64,000 bases of DNA from NCBI GenBank assembly GCA_013398295.1, contig VZSF01009143.1, positions 248,001-312,000 of the forward strand, given 5' to 3'. Below are positions 14,301-26,500 of the stretch, piece after piece. The position numbers and the translations under genes were made by a program. This DNA is from Chionis minor. Lineage: Eukaryota; Chordata; Aves; Charadriiformes; Chionididae. The notes under the pieces are model-generated. The model ran no database searches, was not told the origin of the DNA, and saw only the letters and a list, made by a program, of their open reading frames with translations. Within the stretch, counting starts at the first letter, position 1. Each line of letters starts with the position of its first letter.

Positions 14301-17300
14301 GCATGGTGTTTACGAACATGAATTCAGCCCATCAAATTTCAGTTCCAGCCTCTCTTGCTGACAGCACACTCTGACCTCTAAATCACCCTTCCTCTGTATG
14401 TCTGGAATCACCCCTAAATCATCTTTGTCAGAGCAATAGGTGACCTAACAGTAAGGCAATGCTCTGTGGGATGGCTGTACATGTTCCAGCATAATTCTCA
14501 ACAGCAGGAAGAGATGCTGCAGTTTCATAGTTTGTGTTCAGAGCTTTGTTGATGAACAGCAGACAGTGTGAATACTGATGGAAGACAACCTAACCTGTCT
14601 AGGAACACGGTGATTCAGATGTTCAGTGAAGGAGTAAATAGTATTTGTGAAGCTTAAGGTGGATTTGTGTGATCACTTTTCCCACAGCTGCTTTTTGTAG
14701 AAAATAAAACCAGTAATTTTTTTTCAATGAGTATCACAGAGGAAGGGAAGAGAACTTAAGCTCTGAGAATCGGGTCATTATTACCTGTATCAGTGTCCAG
14801 CTTGTAGCTGCTGCTAGAGATATACCTGATTTCCAGGGTGTTTGCATGCTATGTGACTGCCTTAGGAAAGGAGAAGTGTTCAAGGTAGCAGCTCTCAGAT
14901 ACTCCAAAGCCAGCTGTCACCAGAGCATTTCTGCTAGCAAACTAGAGGATTCCAGCTTGAAGAGGGCTTTCAACCCAAAAAAGGATTTTTGCCCCAACTC
15001 GCCATTCTACCCCAATCTCACTGAATGTGAACCCCTATCCTTTCTATCCTGCACATGCTCTGCTTCTCAGGAGACAGACACGGGAGGAAACAAATCGAGC
15101 ACATTTTGTCATTCAGCTGGGTGATGATTTCCCTACTTTAACTTCTTAATTTAAGTGGAGGAAAAATATCTTGGTTTTAAATTATCCTCTCTCTGTGAAA
15201 GGAGAAACTGGGTGGTTAGTTATCTTACGGACTGCTGTAGTCCAGGGAAAGCTACAACAAATTTAGCACTGAAATACCTGCTGCAGTGTTTACGGGATGA
15301 TGACTTTGAGTTCAGACCAGACTGACTGCTCCATATACTTAAAAAACGGTTAGCTAGTGTGTACTCCTCCAGTAGCAAAAGCATGGGCTTGTGTTAGTCT
15401 TTAGTTTTTTGTGCTCTTGTTTCATCTGTCATTTTTTACAAATGCCTCCTGCACCAAAACAACCAATGATACTGGGCAGCAAAACATTGGAACCACAGGT
15501 GTCTAATTTGAATACCTCTGCAAACATACAGAGATACAACCAAGTAAACGTAAGGTAACAAGACTATCAGCTGACTTACAGTCACCGTTTACACGTACGC
15601 TCTTAGCCTCTGGCAAATGCCAGGTAGTAGAAAGGATGTCAGCTCATTTCTTTGAGTGCTTTAAATGAAGTCCCAAGATCTGCCTCATCTTCTTAGAAGA
15701 AAACTTTGTGAGTGCCATCTGAAAACTCTAGAGTGCACCTTGTTGATACTCAGAAGTACTAAACCACCAAGTTTTAGGTACTTAGTATTTTGTGGCATCC
15801 CTGGTGCTGAATCGAGTACTTCAGCTGTTTATGTCACATGTGTGGTCAATTCATTACTTAAAAATGGGAACCATAACATTCAGGACACTAATACAGCTGC
15901 CTAAACTATGGTGAAGGAAGTGTTTTAATTCTTTAGCCACAAAGATGTCTCTAAGCCTGAGGTGCAGGGAAGTACCTCTCTCCACTCAACATTCACACAT
16001 TTCATTTCATTTTTTTTTCCCCTGAGTTAGGAACCAAAGCCAGACCTTTCTCACCACACTTGGTCAGACAAAGAAGAGGTTCACTCAGACTATGTCAACA
16101 TGCACAACTCACGCAGTGCAGTGGACCTGGATGAGGAAACAGCTGTTGCCAGAGCCCTCACAGCTATGTTAAACATGTTTTAGGGCTTTACTTTGGCCTG
16201 GCTGTTGCCTAGCTTTGGGTACCAGGTGCTCATTAGTGGCAGCAATGTGATGGGTATGCTCCTGAGGCTCTCCATACAGTCTAGTTGAATCTGAAAGAAT
16301 CCAGATCGTGTACTTTGAGAGAATTTCATGACTTGCACAAAAGTATGGTGAGGATGATTGAGAGGTTCACTTCAAGAGCACACCCCTGACCTCAACTACA
16401 AAGCTAAGACAGGTGTAACTTCAATTTCCCAGTGATTAGAGCAGCTAGGTTTGAGACGCTCATACTGGGTTTTAGGTGAATATTTTAAAAAACCATACCA
16501 TCCAGAATCCATTTTCTAGCTTGCTAATCCATTGGAATTCAACTCACAGATGCAGATTTTCCGGTTTCTTCACAGTTCACCAGAATTGCTTTTCCCCACA
16601 TTTCTATGTATCTGGCATTTGGTTAACAAATGGATCTTTAACCCCCATGAATGTATGATTCCCTTTCATTAAAAAAAAAGACACAATACTCTGAAGTTCA
16701 TCCGAGGTCCAAGACTGTCCTTGTTGACAGTCATGTGTTGGAATTATATATACACAGTTTTTGCACAGAGAACTTTTCTTTTTCGTGATTCTTCAGTTTT
16801 CATTGCATAAGACTGTGCCAGAGATTGCTACCTTGTGCATATTCCCTAAGTCAGAACAAAATTACTGTTTACAGTTGCACAGAGTATTTCATAAACCAGC
16901 CAGTGTATTTGTGAACACTAACTTTTCTGTCTCCGGTGGGGATCCGAGGGACTGTGTTTCTGAATTGTGTTACAAGCAGCAGAGCACCTCTGCAAGGATG
17001 CCTTTGCTAGACTATCTCCTGTTTTCATAGTGGAACCCTTTTTTGCTCCCACAAGAATCAGCATTAGTTCAAAGGCACTTCAGCAGTTACAGTATTTGTG
17101 CTTTAACTCCTATAAGGATAGACCATGAATTGCAATCCCCTACAAACTGAAACCCTCATCATTTGTCCTCTTTCTCCCAAGCCTTTTACGGATCTCTTAC
17201 TGGAGGAGATGGACAGGATAGAAGTCTATGAAAGCTCTTGGCTGGGTAGAAGCATGAAAACAACATTAGTCACCAGACTCACCTGTATCATCACCTACAA

Positions 17301-18780
17301 GAAAATCTAGCCAAAGCAGCAAGGTAGAAACATAACCTAGAAGTACTTCGTGTAAATCTGTGGAGGTTTGTTTGGCTTTTTTTCCTCCCTTAAAAGGTTG
17401 TCACTTTCAAACATCCCTTAACATAAGTTTTCTGTAAACAAAATATGACAACATTTTGCAGCACCAGTTTTACCAGCTCTGCAGTTCTCATCTACGTGAA
17501 AGGTCAGACACAATTTTAGTCCACCAGACATTTATTTCGATTTCTTTTTTCTGAGGTTTTTTTTTTTGGTGAGGGAACAAAAGCAAGGGTGGGTACACAG
17601 ACTAACAGTTTTAGTGAAACGAAATGTTTAATAGAGCAGTATCTGCACATAGGTTTTTTTATAAGTTAGTAATTTATTTTCCACTGTGATAATAAACTAG
17701 TATTATATTAAAGTTGATTAGATTGAGTGTGAAAATGTTTATGTAACAGCATTTATGATTCTACTTGAGAAGATTTCTTGTATATTTACTATTGTGGAAC
17801 CTCTCTGTCAAGAAATTAGTAGCAAGGCCTGTCCTTGTGAGCGCATGATCACGTGCACAAAGACGGAAACACCTTGATTTGGTGGTGTATGGATATAGGA
17901 AATTTTAACTGAAACATTTAACTATCAGAGATGCTGGTCTTGGCTTCCTAGAGGGCTGGTTTGAGTGGAGTTCATCACTTATATGAACATGGGGGTTGCA
18001 TCTATACATATGTAACTAAGGGAGGAGTTCTTGGCAATTTAGCACTCATCGTGCTGTTTTACAGACTAACACTAGATATGCTAGACATAAGCATATGTTG
18101 AAAAATGTCAGTATGGAGTCCAAGGTGAAAATATGCAGCTTTTAATTTCTTGACAAATCTCTGCACAGTATAGAAAGGAAAGTCAAGCTCCAATCATGCT
18201 CCTGATATTCTGTGAATAAGAACATGTTAATTTATGGAAGGGGTAAAAAAGGTACTTTTGGACTACTGTGGCAGCATGATACATGAAGGAATATGTTCAA
18301 AACTTGCCAATAGATCAGCCAGCAAGGCTGTGTTAATGGTGTTTTCTCAGAAAAGTAAGTACAGTTGTCAGCTTCAATCCTGAGGCCTGCCCACTGCAAA
18401 GGAAAGGGGGTATATGACATTCAGTCTAAAACCTTTGCAGTTTATTTTTCCCAGCCTATTGGCTGAGATCCATCATTTGTCATGCTGAGAAAATGTAAAT
18501 CATTTTTTTCCAAGTACTGGTTTAATTCTGTCCTCTCCTTTTCACCGGCATGATCGAGGCTGTGCACAGACTGTCTGTGGTACGCTGCCGCCTGTGATGT
18601 TAGTAGTTGGCACACTCACTGTACTGTGATGTGATGTCTTAAAAAGGTGTACGTCTTTGTGTGCTCAATGAAATTAATAAGTATTATAAAGGGAGTCATT
18701 ATTGTACTCACCATATAATTAACACATGAAGTTTGTGATAAGTTACTGTGAAGACTAATATTTTCCCTCCGAGACTTCAA
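11303..18780. other. Unique non-coding DNA
   Basis: No transposon or gene was recognised. Open frames at 13505-13927 and 14846-15124 (plus strand) lack known domains. A 29-codon basic stretch at 14071-14160 follows a pyrimidine-rich tract ending in TAG, but lacks a convincing donor site and is not called an exon. Short T tracts occur near 13159-13169, 16009-16018 and 17558-17568. Confidence 0.55.
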
Positions 18781-18824
18781 TTCTTATTCAGATAAAAATG
18801 CATTTAAATGCATCAGAATAAGAA
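18781..18824. repeat. Nested palindrome able to form a hairpin or cruciform
   Basis: The outer arms are TTCTTATTCAGAT (18781-18793) and ATCAGAATAAGAA (18812-18824), which pair over 13 positions with one mismatch. Between them sits a perfect 16-bp palindrome ATGCATTTAAATGCAT (18798-18813), overlapping the outer 3' arm by two bases. The nested arrangement is directly visible. Two mutually exclusive foldings are possible. Function is unknown. Confidence 0.6.
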
Positions 18825-21639
18825 ATGGAAAAAGAGCAGCTGAAGTGGCAGTGTTACAGGTACTGCTTATCTATGTGTTTCAGGGCATAGCTTGAACAAG
18901 TAGAATCAGGAAGGAATTTTCTCCCTATGTATAGAAGTATTCCAGTAAACACAATTCAAGGATCACATCTTTCCTTGAAGCATCTGGGATTTAATATTAG
19001 GAGGATATGGGACTAGAGAGAGCTTCCAGACACAACATTTGGTGACTGGCAGTTAGAGTTTTCCATCAGATGTTCACACAGTATTGTAATATAGCTGGAT
19101 AGGTTCTATTAAAATGCATAAAGCATGAATGTCTTGGAAAACAAACATGGAAGAACAGGGAGATGGGCTTTCCACCAGGAAGAACTTTAAATACAAATGA
19201 GTTATAAACATTTCTGTTCTCTTCCCTCTTGTGTTTGGCCAGACACAGTGACATATCTTTCTTTCCATCCTGACAGGTTGCATTGCAATAAGTGCCAATA
19301 ACAATTACACTGAGTTTGGCTGAATGCAAGCCGTGACTTTTTTCCCTCAGCTCTTCAGACTTTGACAACACTATCAGTTCATAACAGACCACCTGTTTGT
19401 TTTGTAGTGCCTGCCAAAACACATAAGCATTAATGAGGAAAGGAGATGCTACTTAATATGTGTGTATATTTATATAATGTGCATAAATGCATACACATTT
19501 AATGTACACATTTCTTTCCACTAAGTCAGATAGAAGATAAACAACTTGATTGCAAGGTAAGGTTTGGGGTTTTTTTCCCTTTAGTTACGTTGCTGAGTTT
19601 ATTTAGCATCAGGGTGCAGTGTGGAGAGGAAGAAGTGTTATAAACCCTTTCATGCAAAAATTCCGAAGTATTTCAGTCCCAATTTCAAACTCACAGTACC
19701 ATGATGTAGACAGTAGACATCATGGAGTGATCCACAGATTGTATATCCTGAAGTCAGTGGAGTTGTGTTATTTACAGCAGCTGTGTTATTTTCACCATGT
19801 ACCAATTATATGCAAACAAGCACACACAGAGCATCTTCATGAAAAAAAAACCAAACAACCAACCCATAGAGAACAGGCTCATTTTCTTTCAAAACATTAC
19901 AAACAGTACTAAATTTTTCAGTCTTTCCAAATATCAGACAATGGTGTGCACTGAGTGTGAGACATCTCTTCCAGCCATCAAACCTTCCTCTTTTCCCTAG
20001 ATTTGCCACGTGGTATTGCTCCTTCTGAGGATCTAGACGTATATGTGTTTCATACCTGACTTAAAAGGCAGGCAAAGAGCTTTTATCCCAACACGAGGTA
20101 CCAAATACTGGATTTGCAGAGGTTCTGAGCAACTCCATCTCCCATGTGAATTCTCATTAAAATTTAAAATTAAGATTGCTGTTGATTGGAAGAAGCAAAT
20201 GGAAAAGAGAGGAAAATAATAGGAAAAAGAACAGGAAAGAGAAGGTAACTTATACTGTAACATAAGTTAAAACTAACCAACATATCCCAACTCACTTCTT
20301 CTGATTGAAGTACATCCCTCAATTGTTTGGAAATATCTTTCTAGAGCTTAACAGTAAAAACCAAAATTGTAAATTTTGAAAATTGTCAATTTGAACTTTG
20401 GAAATTAGTGTCTGGTTTTGTAATTCATTTTCAAATTGATGTGTTAAAGGGCATCTGTAAGTCTCAGGCAACAATGAGAATTAAATTTGGATTCCTATGA
20501 CACTGCTGTCTCTTCTGCCATAGAATCACAGATATCCTATTCTGAAAAATCTCTGTGATTGAATGGATATGTTTTAATTAGATTTGGAAGAAACATCTGA
20601 GACATATGTATCGAAAATTACAAAATTTTGAAGACTGAGTGTCCTTGTCCAGGTCATCATAGGGCAGGAAAAGAACATCTGACCATTACAGCATCCAACA
20701 CCTCTTCTGGTATGTTCAATAAATTTTATCATAGAGGAAAAACAGATTTTTACTTCTTTAATCCAATCTTTGATCGTATGTGTCCTCAAGCTTCCCTCTA
20801 TATATTATTATTTGTACCCAGAAATTTGAAATTCTATTATAAGCAGAGATATGTATATCCTTGACCAGTTAGCATTTACCAGTTGTCAGAGCCTACATGA
20901 TGACCATCTCATGCATTAACAGCATGTACACCTTTAAAGTATGTGGAGTAAGTACAGTTTAAAAGGAGTTGACACACCAGTCCTTTCCTTTCAGGATTTG
21001 CCGATACTTTTCTCCTTTTATTAAAATTTATTTATTTTATTTCTTGCCTTTCTGTGTTCTTTTAAAGAACTACATGCACTTGTAAGATAAGCTGGATTTA
21101 AAATTTATTTTTAACTTTTTTTGAAGTAAATTAGCTTCTTTTCCTCCAGAATAGAGTTCAAACAGGATTGTTAAGGAGTAGCCTTTCTGCAGCATCTATT
21201 GCTGAATAAGTCCATGTAAGACTGAATCTAAAAATAAGCTTGCAGAAAAGCCTAGAGATACCCAAAATGCCTCTCCTAAATATCTAAAAGAGTATAGATA
21301 AGGCCAGAGGCAAATAATGCAGGACGTTTATCCTGCTGAGAACAGTGTGACTGCCCCGAGTGTTTCCATTCTGTACTGCAGTATGTAGCAGAGATACATT
21401 CCCATGATGACCTTGGACTAATTTTTTATTGTATGTCAGTGTCTCATCTTTAGAAACAGGACTATTGTGATGATAAGGCTCATTACTGAGTGAGAGATGC
21501 TCAGATTGTATTGTGGTGAGGTGAAAAAACATGCATTATGCCTACGTGGAAGCATTCATTCATGCAAAAGCAGGAATTAGGAATTATTTCATCTACATCA
21601 GACTAGCCAGACAGAACGAATACAAAGTATTTTTAAGGA
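18825..21639. other. Unique AT-rich non-coding DNA
   Basis: No gene or transposon was recognised. It contains an adenine tract followed by CCAAACAACCAACC-type sequence at 19842-19866, similar in kind to 62530-62598. A 9-bp inverted repeat lies at 20524-20560 (AATCACAGA and TCTGTGATT, 19-nt loop). Several minus-strand open frames of 70-118 codons at 19066-20263 show no recognisable domain. Confidence 0.6.
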
Positions 21640-21893
21640 GAAGCTGCACTCTGACAACAAGGAGCAAGAGGTATAAGTTGAACTGGGAGAGGCTTCATCT
21701 TGATATAAGAAAGAAATGTTTTACAGTGAGGAAATTAATCACTGAAACAACCTCCCCAGGGGTGTAGAGAAGTCCCAGTCACTGGAGGTTTTCAAGGTGC
21801 AAATGGACAAGGTGCCTTCCTTTCCCATGAAAGGGTGGACCAGATGATCTTTCAAGGTCTATTCCAACCTGAGCTGTTCAGTGATTCTATGGT
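21640..21893 (+). mobile_element. CR1 retroposon, 5'-truncated 3' end (plus strand)
   Basis: CR1 LINE 3' region. The block 'gatataagaaagaaatgtttta', the block around 'cactggaggttttcaaggtg', then 'ccagatgatctttcaaggtc' and 'ttccaacctgagctg', and the terminal 'gattctatgg' follow the usual order of an avian CR1 tail. The segment corresponds to the end of the ORF2 frame plus the 3' UTR. It is diverged and indel-bearing, with only one full tail unit. The left boundary is approximate because similarity fades near 21640. Severe 5' truncation is normal for CR1. No target-site duplication was evident. Confidence 0.85.
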
Positions 21894-22924
21894 TTACTGT
21901 CTCCACTGAAATGGCTTGGAAAATGCTGAGGAATGCAAATACAGTGCCTGAGAGCTACTACATCCAACTAAATGCATAGAGCCAGAGAAGCTGTGCTGGA
22001 ACAATGAATCAGGCAGCCTCAGCCTCTCAGACCTGTGTCTGGCATCCAGCCAGCAATGAAGTGGCATGTATTCACATCCGGAGGGAGAGACAAAGAAAAA
22101 AGAGAATAGGAAGAAAAAATTGACCTTTCTGAAGTGAGAGCACACAAGCATTCACTTTTACTCTTCTGATGATTAAAATGAGGGGTCAATAAAGTTAATT
22201 AGTCAACCGAGTTTACTTATAAAAAATTATGCAAACAATGGGGCAAATTATATTAAAATAACTACTGGAACCTTTTGCTTGTTTAAGAAAAACCAGGAAA
22301 ATAAGGCTTGGTTCCTCCCCCCATAGGTCCTTAATGTATTTTGATGAAAGAAAAAACTTTACGAGCAAAATTTTTCAGGTAAAAGCAAATTACAGTCATT
22401 TATTTGTAAGTAAAGTAGGGGAATCAATAAGGTGGATAAAATGGCTGTTTAAAAGCTCTATCATTAAAACAGATTCTGCCATGAATTAGTTAACACCAGC
22501 TATTCTGATCAAGAGCACTTCCCTTGAGATACTTTACTGTTTGAAGCTGACTCTTCTTTCTAATGGGCAAAGTCCAAGCCAGCGACTAGAAACAGTGAGG
22601 TTTGACATTACAGGGGAAAAAGATTTGTGTCAAAATGCTTTGGAGGGGTTTCTGAAAATACAATTATTCCATATTTTCCTTTCTTGTGATACAAGCAGTG
22701 TCTTTTATTCTCAGTTAGGTTTTTTCACAGTCCTACCAAGTTTGAAAGCAGCTTAAGGACCAGGGCACTAAGTTGCTAGGACCCCTGCTTGTTAATGGTT
22801 CTTGCTAATTCACAACACTTCCTAAGCACAGCAGTAGATATTGCACAGGCCAGGGACTGTTCACAGCAGTTTGGAAGGTAAACAGGATTAGGCATCATCA
22901 CCATAAACTGTGCTTTTAGGAATT

Positions 22925-23545
22925 CCAGGTAGCCAAGAAGGCAAATGGCATCTTGGCCTGTATCAAGAATGGTGTGGCCAGCAGGAGCAGGGAAGTGATT
23001 GTGCCCCTGTACTTAGCACTGGTGAGGCCACAGCTTGAGTATTGTGTTCTCCACAGTATAGGAGGGGTATTGAGTTGCTGAAGCGTGTGCAGAGAAGGGC
23101 AATAAAGCTGGTGAGGGGTTTAGAGAACAAGTCTTGTGAGGAACGGCTGAGGGAACTGGGGTTTTTTACTCTGGAGAAAAGGAGATTGAGAAGAGACCTT
23201 ATCACTCTCTACAGCTACCTGGAAGGACACTGTAGAGAGGTGGGGTTTGGTCTCTTTTCCCAAATAACAAGCGATAGGACAAGAGGAAACAGCCTCAAGT
23301 TATGCCAGGGGAGGTTTAGTTTGGATATTAGGAAAAACTTCTTCATGGAAAGGGTTGTCAAGCATTGGAACAGGCTGCCCAGGGAGGTGTTGGAATTGCC
23401 ATCCCTGTAGGTATTTAAAAGATGGGTTGATGTGGCGCTTAGGGATGAGGTTTAGGGGTGGTTTTGGCAGTGTTAGATTTATGGTTGGCCTCGATGATCT
23501 GGAAGGTCTCTTTCAACCTAAATGATTCTATGATTCTGTGATTAT
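22925..23545 (+). mobile_element. CR1 retroposon, 5'-truncated, with ORF2 C-terminus (plus strand)
   Basis: A roughly 620-bp CR1 3' fragment, the best-preserved transposon in the window. It starts in the reverse-transcriptase C-terminal region ('gccaagaaggcaaatggcat' and 'actggtgaggccacagcttg') and ends in the avian tail ('gattctatgattctgtgatt'). Relative to the usual CR1 order, around 11-14 bases are missing near 23047, where the QFWAP-type codons would be, which breaks the reading frame there. Downstream, the frame stays open to 23410. The tail 'cagtgttagatttatggttg' matches the minus-strand copy at 63498-63680, so both belong to the same or a close CR1 subfamily. Confidence 0.95.
23042..23410 (+). 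pseudogene. CR1 ORF2 fragment, C-terminal part of reverse transcriptase
   Basis: This is an open stretch of about 122 codons. Recognisable CR1 ORF2 motifs, in order, are [17 protein letters not shown] near the start, [18 protein letters not shown], a [11 protein letters not shown] block, [19 protein letters not shown], and finally HWNRLPREV. In the family this lies C-terminal to the catalytic motifs, so the piece cannot be active. There is no ATG at its 5' end (the first codon is TTG) and the upstream frame is broken by a small deletion. The frame closes at a TAG (23408-23410), where the sister copy at 63.6 kb has GAG, so the stop looks like a single substitution. It is a dead fragment, not a host gene. 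Confidence 0.9.
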
Positions 23546-26500
23546 CACCATAAGCTTGGCTGCAGGTCTAGAGAACAGGTTCTGATCCATATTATTTGCT
23601 AGTCCAGAAACAGTGTTACATCCCAGCAGTGTCAAAGGATTATGTGTTTTCTTTATACAAGCGTTTCCTTCACCAGTCATCAGGAAAGTATTTGATCACT
23701 TAATGATTCGAGCCTCATGTCGGGTAGGATGAGGGTTGACTGCTGCACACACAGTGTAAAATTCCCAGCTTGTTAATGTCTGTAGCAGGGAGACAGGGGA
23801 CAAGACTGTTTTCCATACGTCTCTTCAGACTTTGTAATCTCATGCTGTTGTTCTTTGCAACTTTGCTGTGCAAGGCATGTTACCACATTTTACTGATGCA
23901 TTCCGGAGGCTTAATAGACATCATGGTCAAAACCACACAGGAAGCAGAGCCAGGTGTCGTGTTCTTTTAAGTTCTAGTCCAAGGGTTTGGTTGTCCTTCC
24001 TTTCAGCACATCTACTAAAAGCATGCTAGTCTTCCTCCTTCTTACAGATTAACAGGCAGAGAGCTGAGATATGTTAAAGCACCATTTTTTCTGGCAATCG
24101 ATGTTTTCCAGAAATGTGCGTATCATCCCTCTATATCTTTATAATATATCAAAAATTAATCCTCCATGTGCAGATGATGTTTAGTTGCCTGCCAGTCCAC
24201 CTGTGGTCTACACATGGAGACAAGAGTGTTAAACAGAACAGATGTCATTGGAAATATAAGTCTCTAAACATACATATGTTACACGGGCTTTCATTAGAAG
24301 GTTGGGGTTTAAAATCTGTGTCTTTTCTAGTAACGCTATATTGTATGTTTCAGCCTGGATCAAGATGTCCTTGATTGCCTTTGTTCATAGCAAGATCTTT
24401 ACAAGCTTCATCTGCCTGCTTAGTGGAGTAAAGTTATCCAAGAAATCTTTCTCACATCTTCTTGCCTTGGGCTATGAAGGCAATAACTCTCAGACCTTTT
24501 ACATCTAAGCCTGCAAGGAGCACAGAGGAGGGCAACACATCCCTGCTCTTCATCTCCTTGCAGTGATCATTAGGGCTAAATTTGCAGTAAAGAGTAATAA
24601 ATAAAGGGTTATATACCACATTTTATGTGGACAATGGCAAGTAAAGCTGGCACCTTATTTTATGTACCTACATTAAGAGGTTAGCATGCCTAGGCTTCCT
24701 TACGCACTCAGTGAATACCCTACTTAAGATCTCTCCGGAGGAATGTCTCCTTTTCTGCTGACCACTTGAGATTTAAGCAACTAAGTGCCTAAATTTAGAC
24801 TTCTGTCTCACTAAAGAATTAAGCTTGTGTCTGTGTTGCACTGTGTGGAACTTAGTGCAGAGACCTATACATTAGGATTTTTTTTTCCTGTTGCATGCTA
24901 GCAGTTCGTCACAGGTCTTGTAACTGGGGGCTAGTTGGGGACTGGAACAAAGTCCTGCTTGTGCAGTGCTGCATTGCAACTAGTAAGAACTGCCTCTTTG
25001 CAGAAACAACTAGCTGAGTGGTACAATCATTCTACTTTGAAGTAGTTTCAGTATAGTCTGGATATGTACAATCAACAAAAACATGATTTATGATTTTGGG
25101 AAAAATCAAATTCTGGGGGCAAAATCAAATTCAAGGATTCACCCTGAGGTGGTAACTGCATTCTTTTTCTCCTTCTGTATTTTACATCAAAATAGCTATC
25201 TTGAGGGACATGACAAGGAACAACAGCCTCTTTATAATCCCTTTACTGAGAACATAAAGCTCTCCTGATTTGTGATACGGTTTTGTAAGAGAAAAAACAT
25301 TTTGGCAAATGACATCAGGGAGTTGAGAGAGGCTGGCCAAAGTGAGGAGAAAAAGATTTGTCTTATGAGAAGCTGCTTGTGTGAGAAAAAAAAGTGAACA
25401 GTTTACTTTGGGTATATTTAGTAATGAGCTATCTGAGCTTACAATCAAAACAGAATACACTTACTACTATATTTTCCAATGGCATCTGAGGTAAAAGAAA
25501 TGAAGGTCAACTAACAGTATATTAGGTCCTCTTTTAGTGTGTATATACTTTTATTTGTTATTTCAGCTTAGAGGCTCACTTGTCAGGTAATGCTGAAACA
25601 ACGAATGAAAAGAAAACCTCTGCCCCATGGAATCTCAGTAAAAATGTTAATGGGCAGAAGGAGACACACAATGCGGCAATGTGGCACAATGTAAACACAA
25701 ACATAATTCTGTTTTCCTTCATGATCTTAGGATATGAGGCCATTCCAAGCTTTTTCATTTCAAATGTTGTAATTCAGGTATCTAAAAACCAATAGTCTAC
25801 CTAAAGAGAATCTTCAGCTGACAATTTATACCTTATAGCTGGTAAGACAACACTCCTATTCTAATCCATGTTATTAAGAATAAACTGTCTAGTGCCAATA
25901 GAATATATGATCTAGGGATTCAGCAATATGTTTTAGATCTGAAATAAGTTTCAATACATTCAGCCACACAGTGGAATTTGAAAATGGATGAAATAGCTAC
26001 AATGTGCACAGAGGAATGTCAGACCCATATAGGGACATTTTAAGTAATGAGTAATGAATTGTCATAGTAAGCACAGGGAATTTTGATTAGAAAATGGTTT
26101 GTAATCACATCTACACAGAGGGGCATATTGGTAGAGCTCCAAAACATGGTCACAAGAGCACAGGCTCTGACCCTGAAAACACACTGATGGATGGGAGTTG
26201 ATAAGACCCATATAAGTCTATGGGAGCATTTCCAGTTTTTTGAACAGGACTTTTATGAGACCATTTAGCAGTTTCATTAATTTCAGTAGGGCTACCCACA
26301 TGCATGAAATCACATGCTTACATGTTACCAACATCACTTATGTTTTAGAATGTACTTTTAAAATTTGCTTTCATATGTGAAAGTTTCCTTGATGCATCTG
26401 TGTGTACAAAAACACCACTGTATTAGATAATGGTTTCGGGATTTTTTTAGCTTATTGAATATCTTTAATATCATTGGACTAGTATGTTATTTGACAGTTA

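Noticed and set aside
14785..14850. Minus-strand exon-like segment with a good GTAATA donor and TAG acceptor
   Set aside because: The roughly 22-codon peptide is unrecognisable, and single consensus splice sites are common by chance.
20521..20560. 'tagaatcacagat' resembling a minus-strand CR1 tail
   Set aside because: The following sequence does not continue into CR1 3' UTR; it is better described as a small inverted repeat.
20990..21030. GFADT-like peptide resembling an RT FADD motif
   Set aside because: An isolated match in AT-rich sequence with no other LINE motifs in order.
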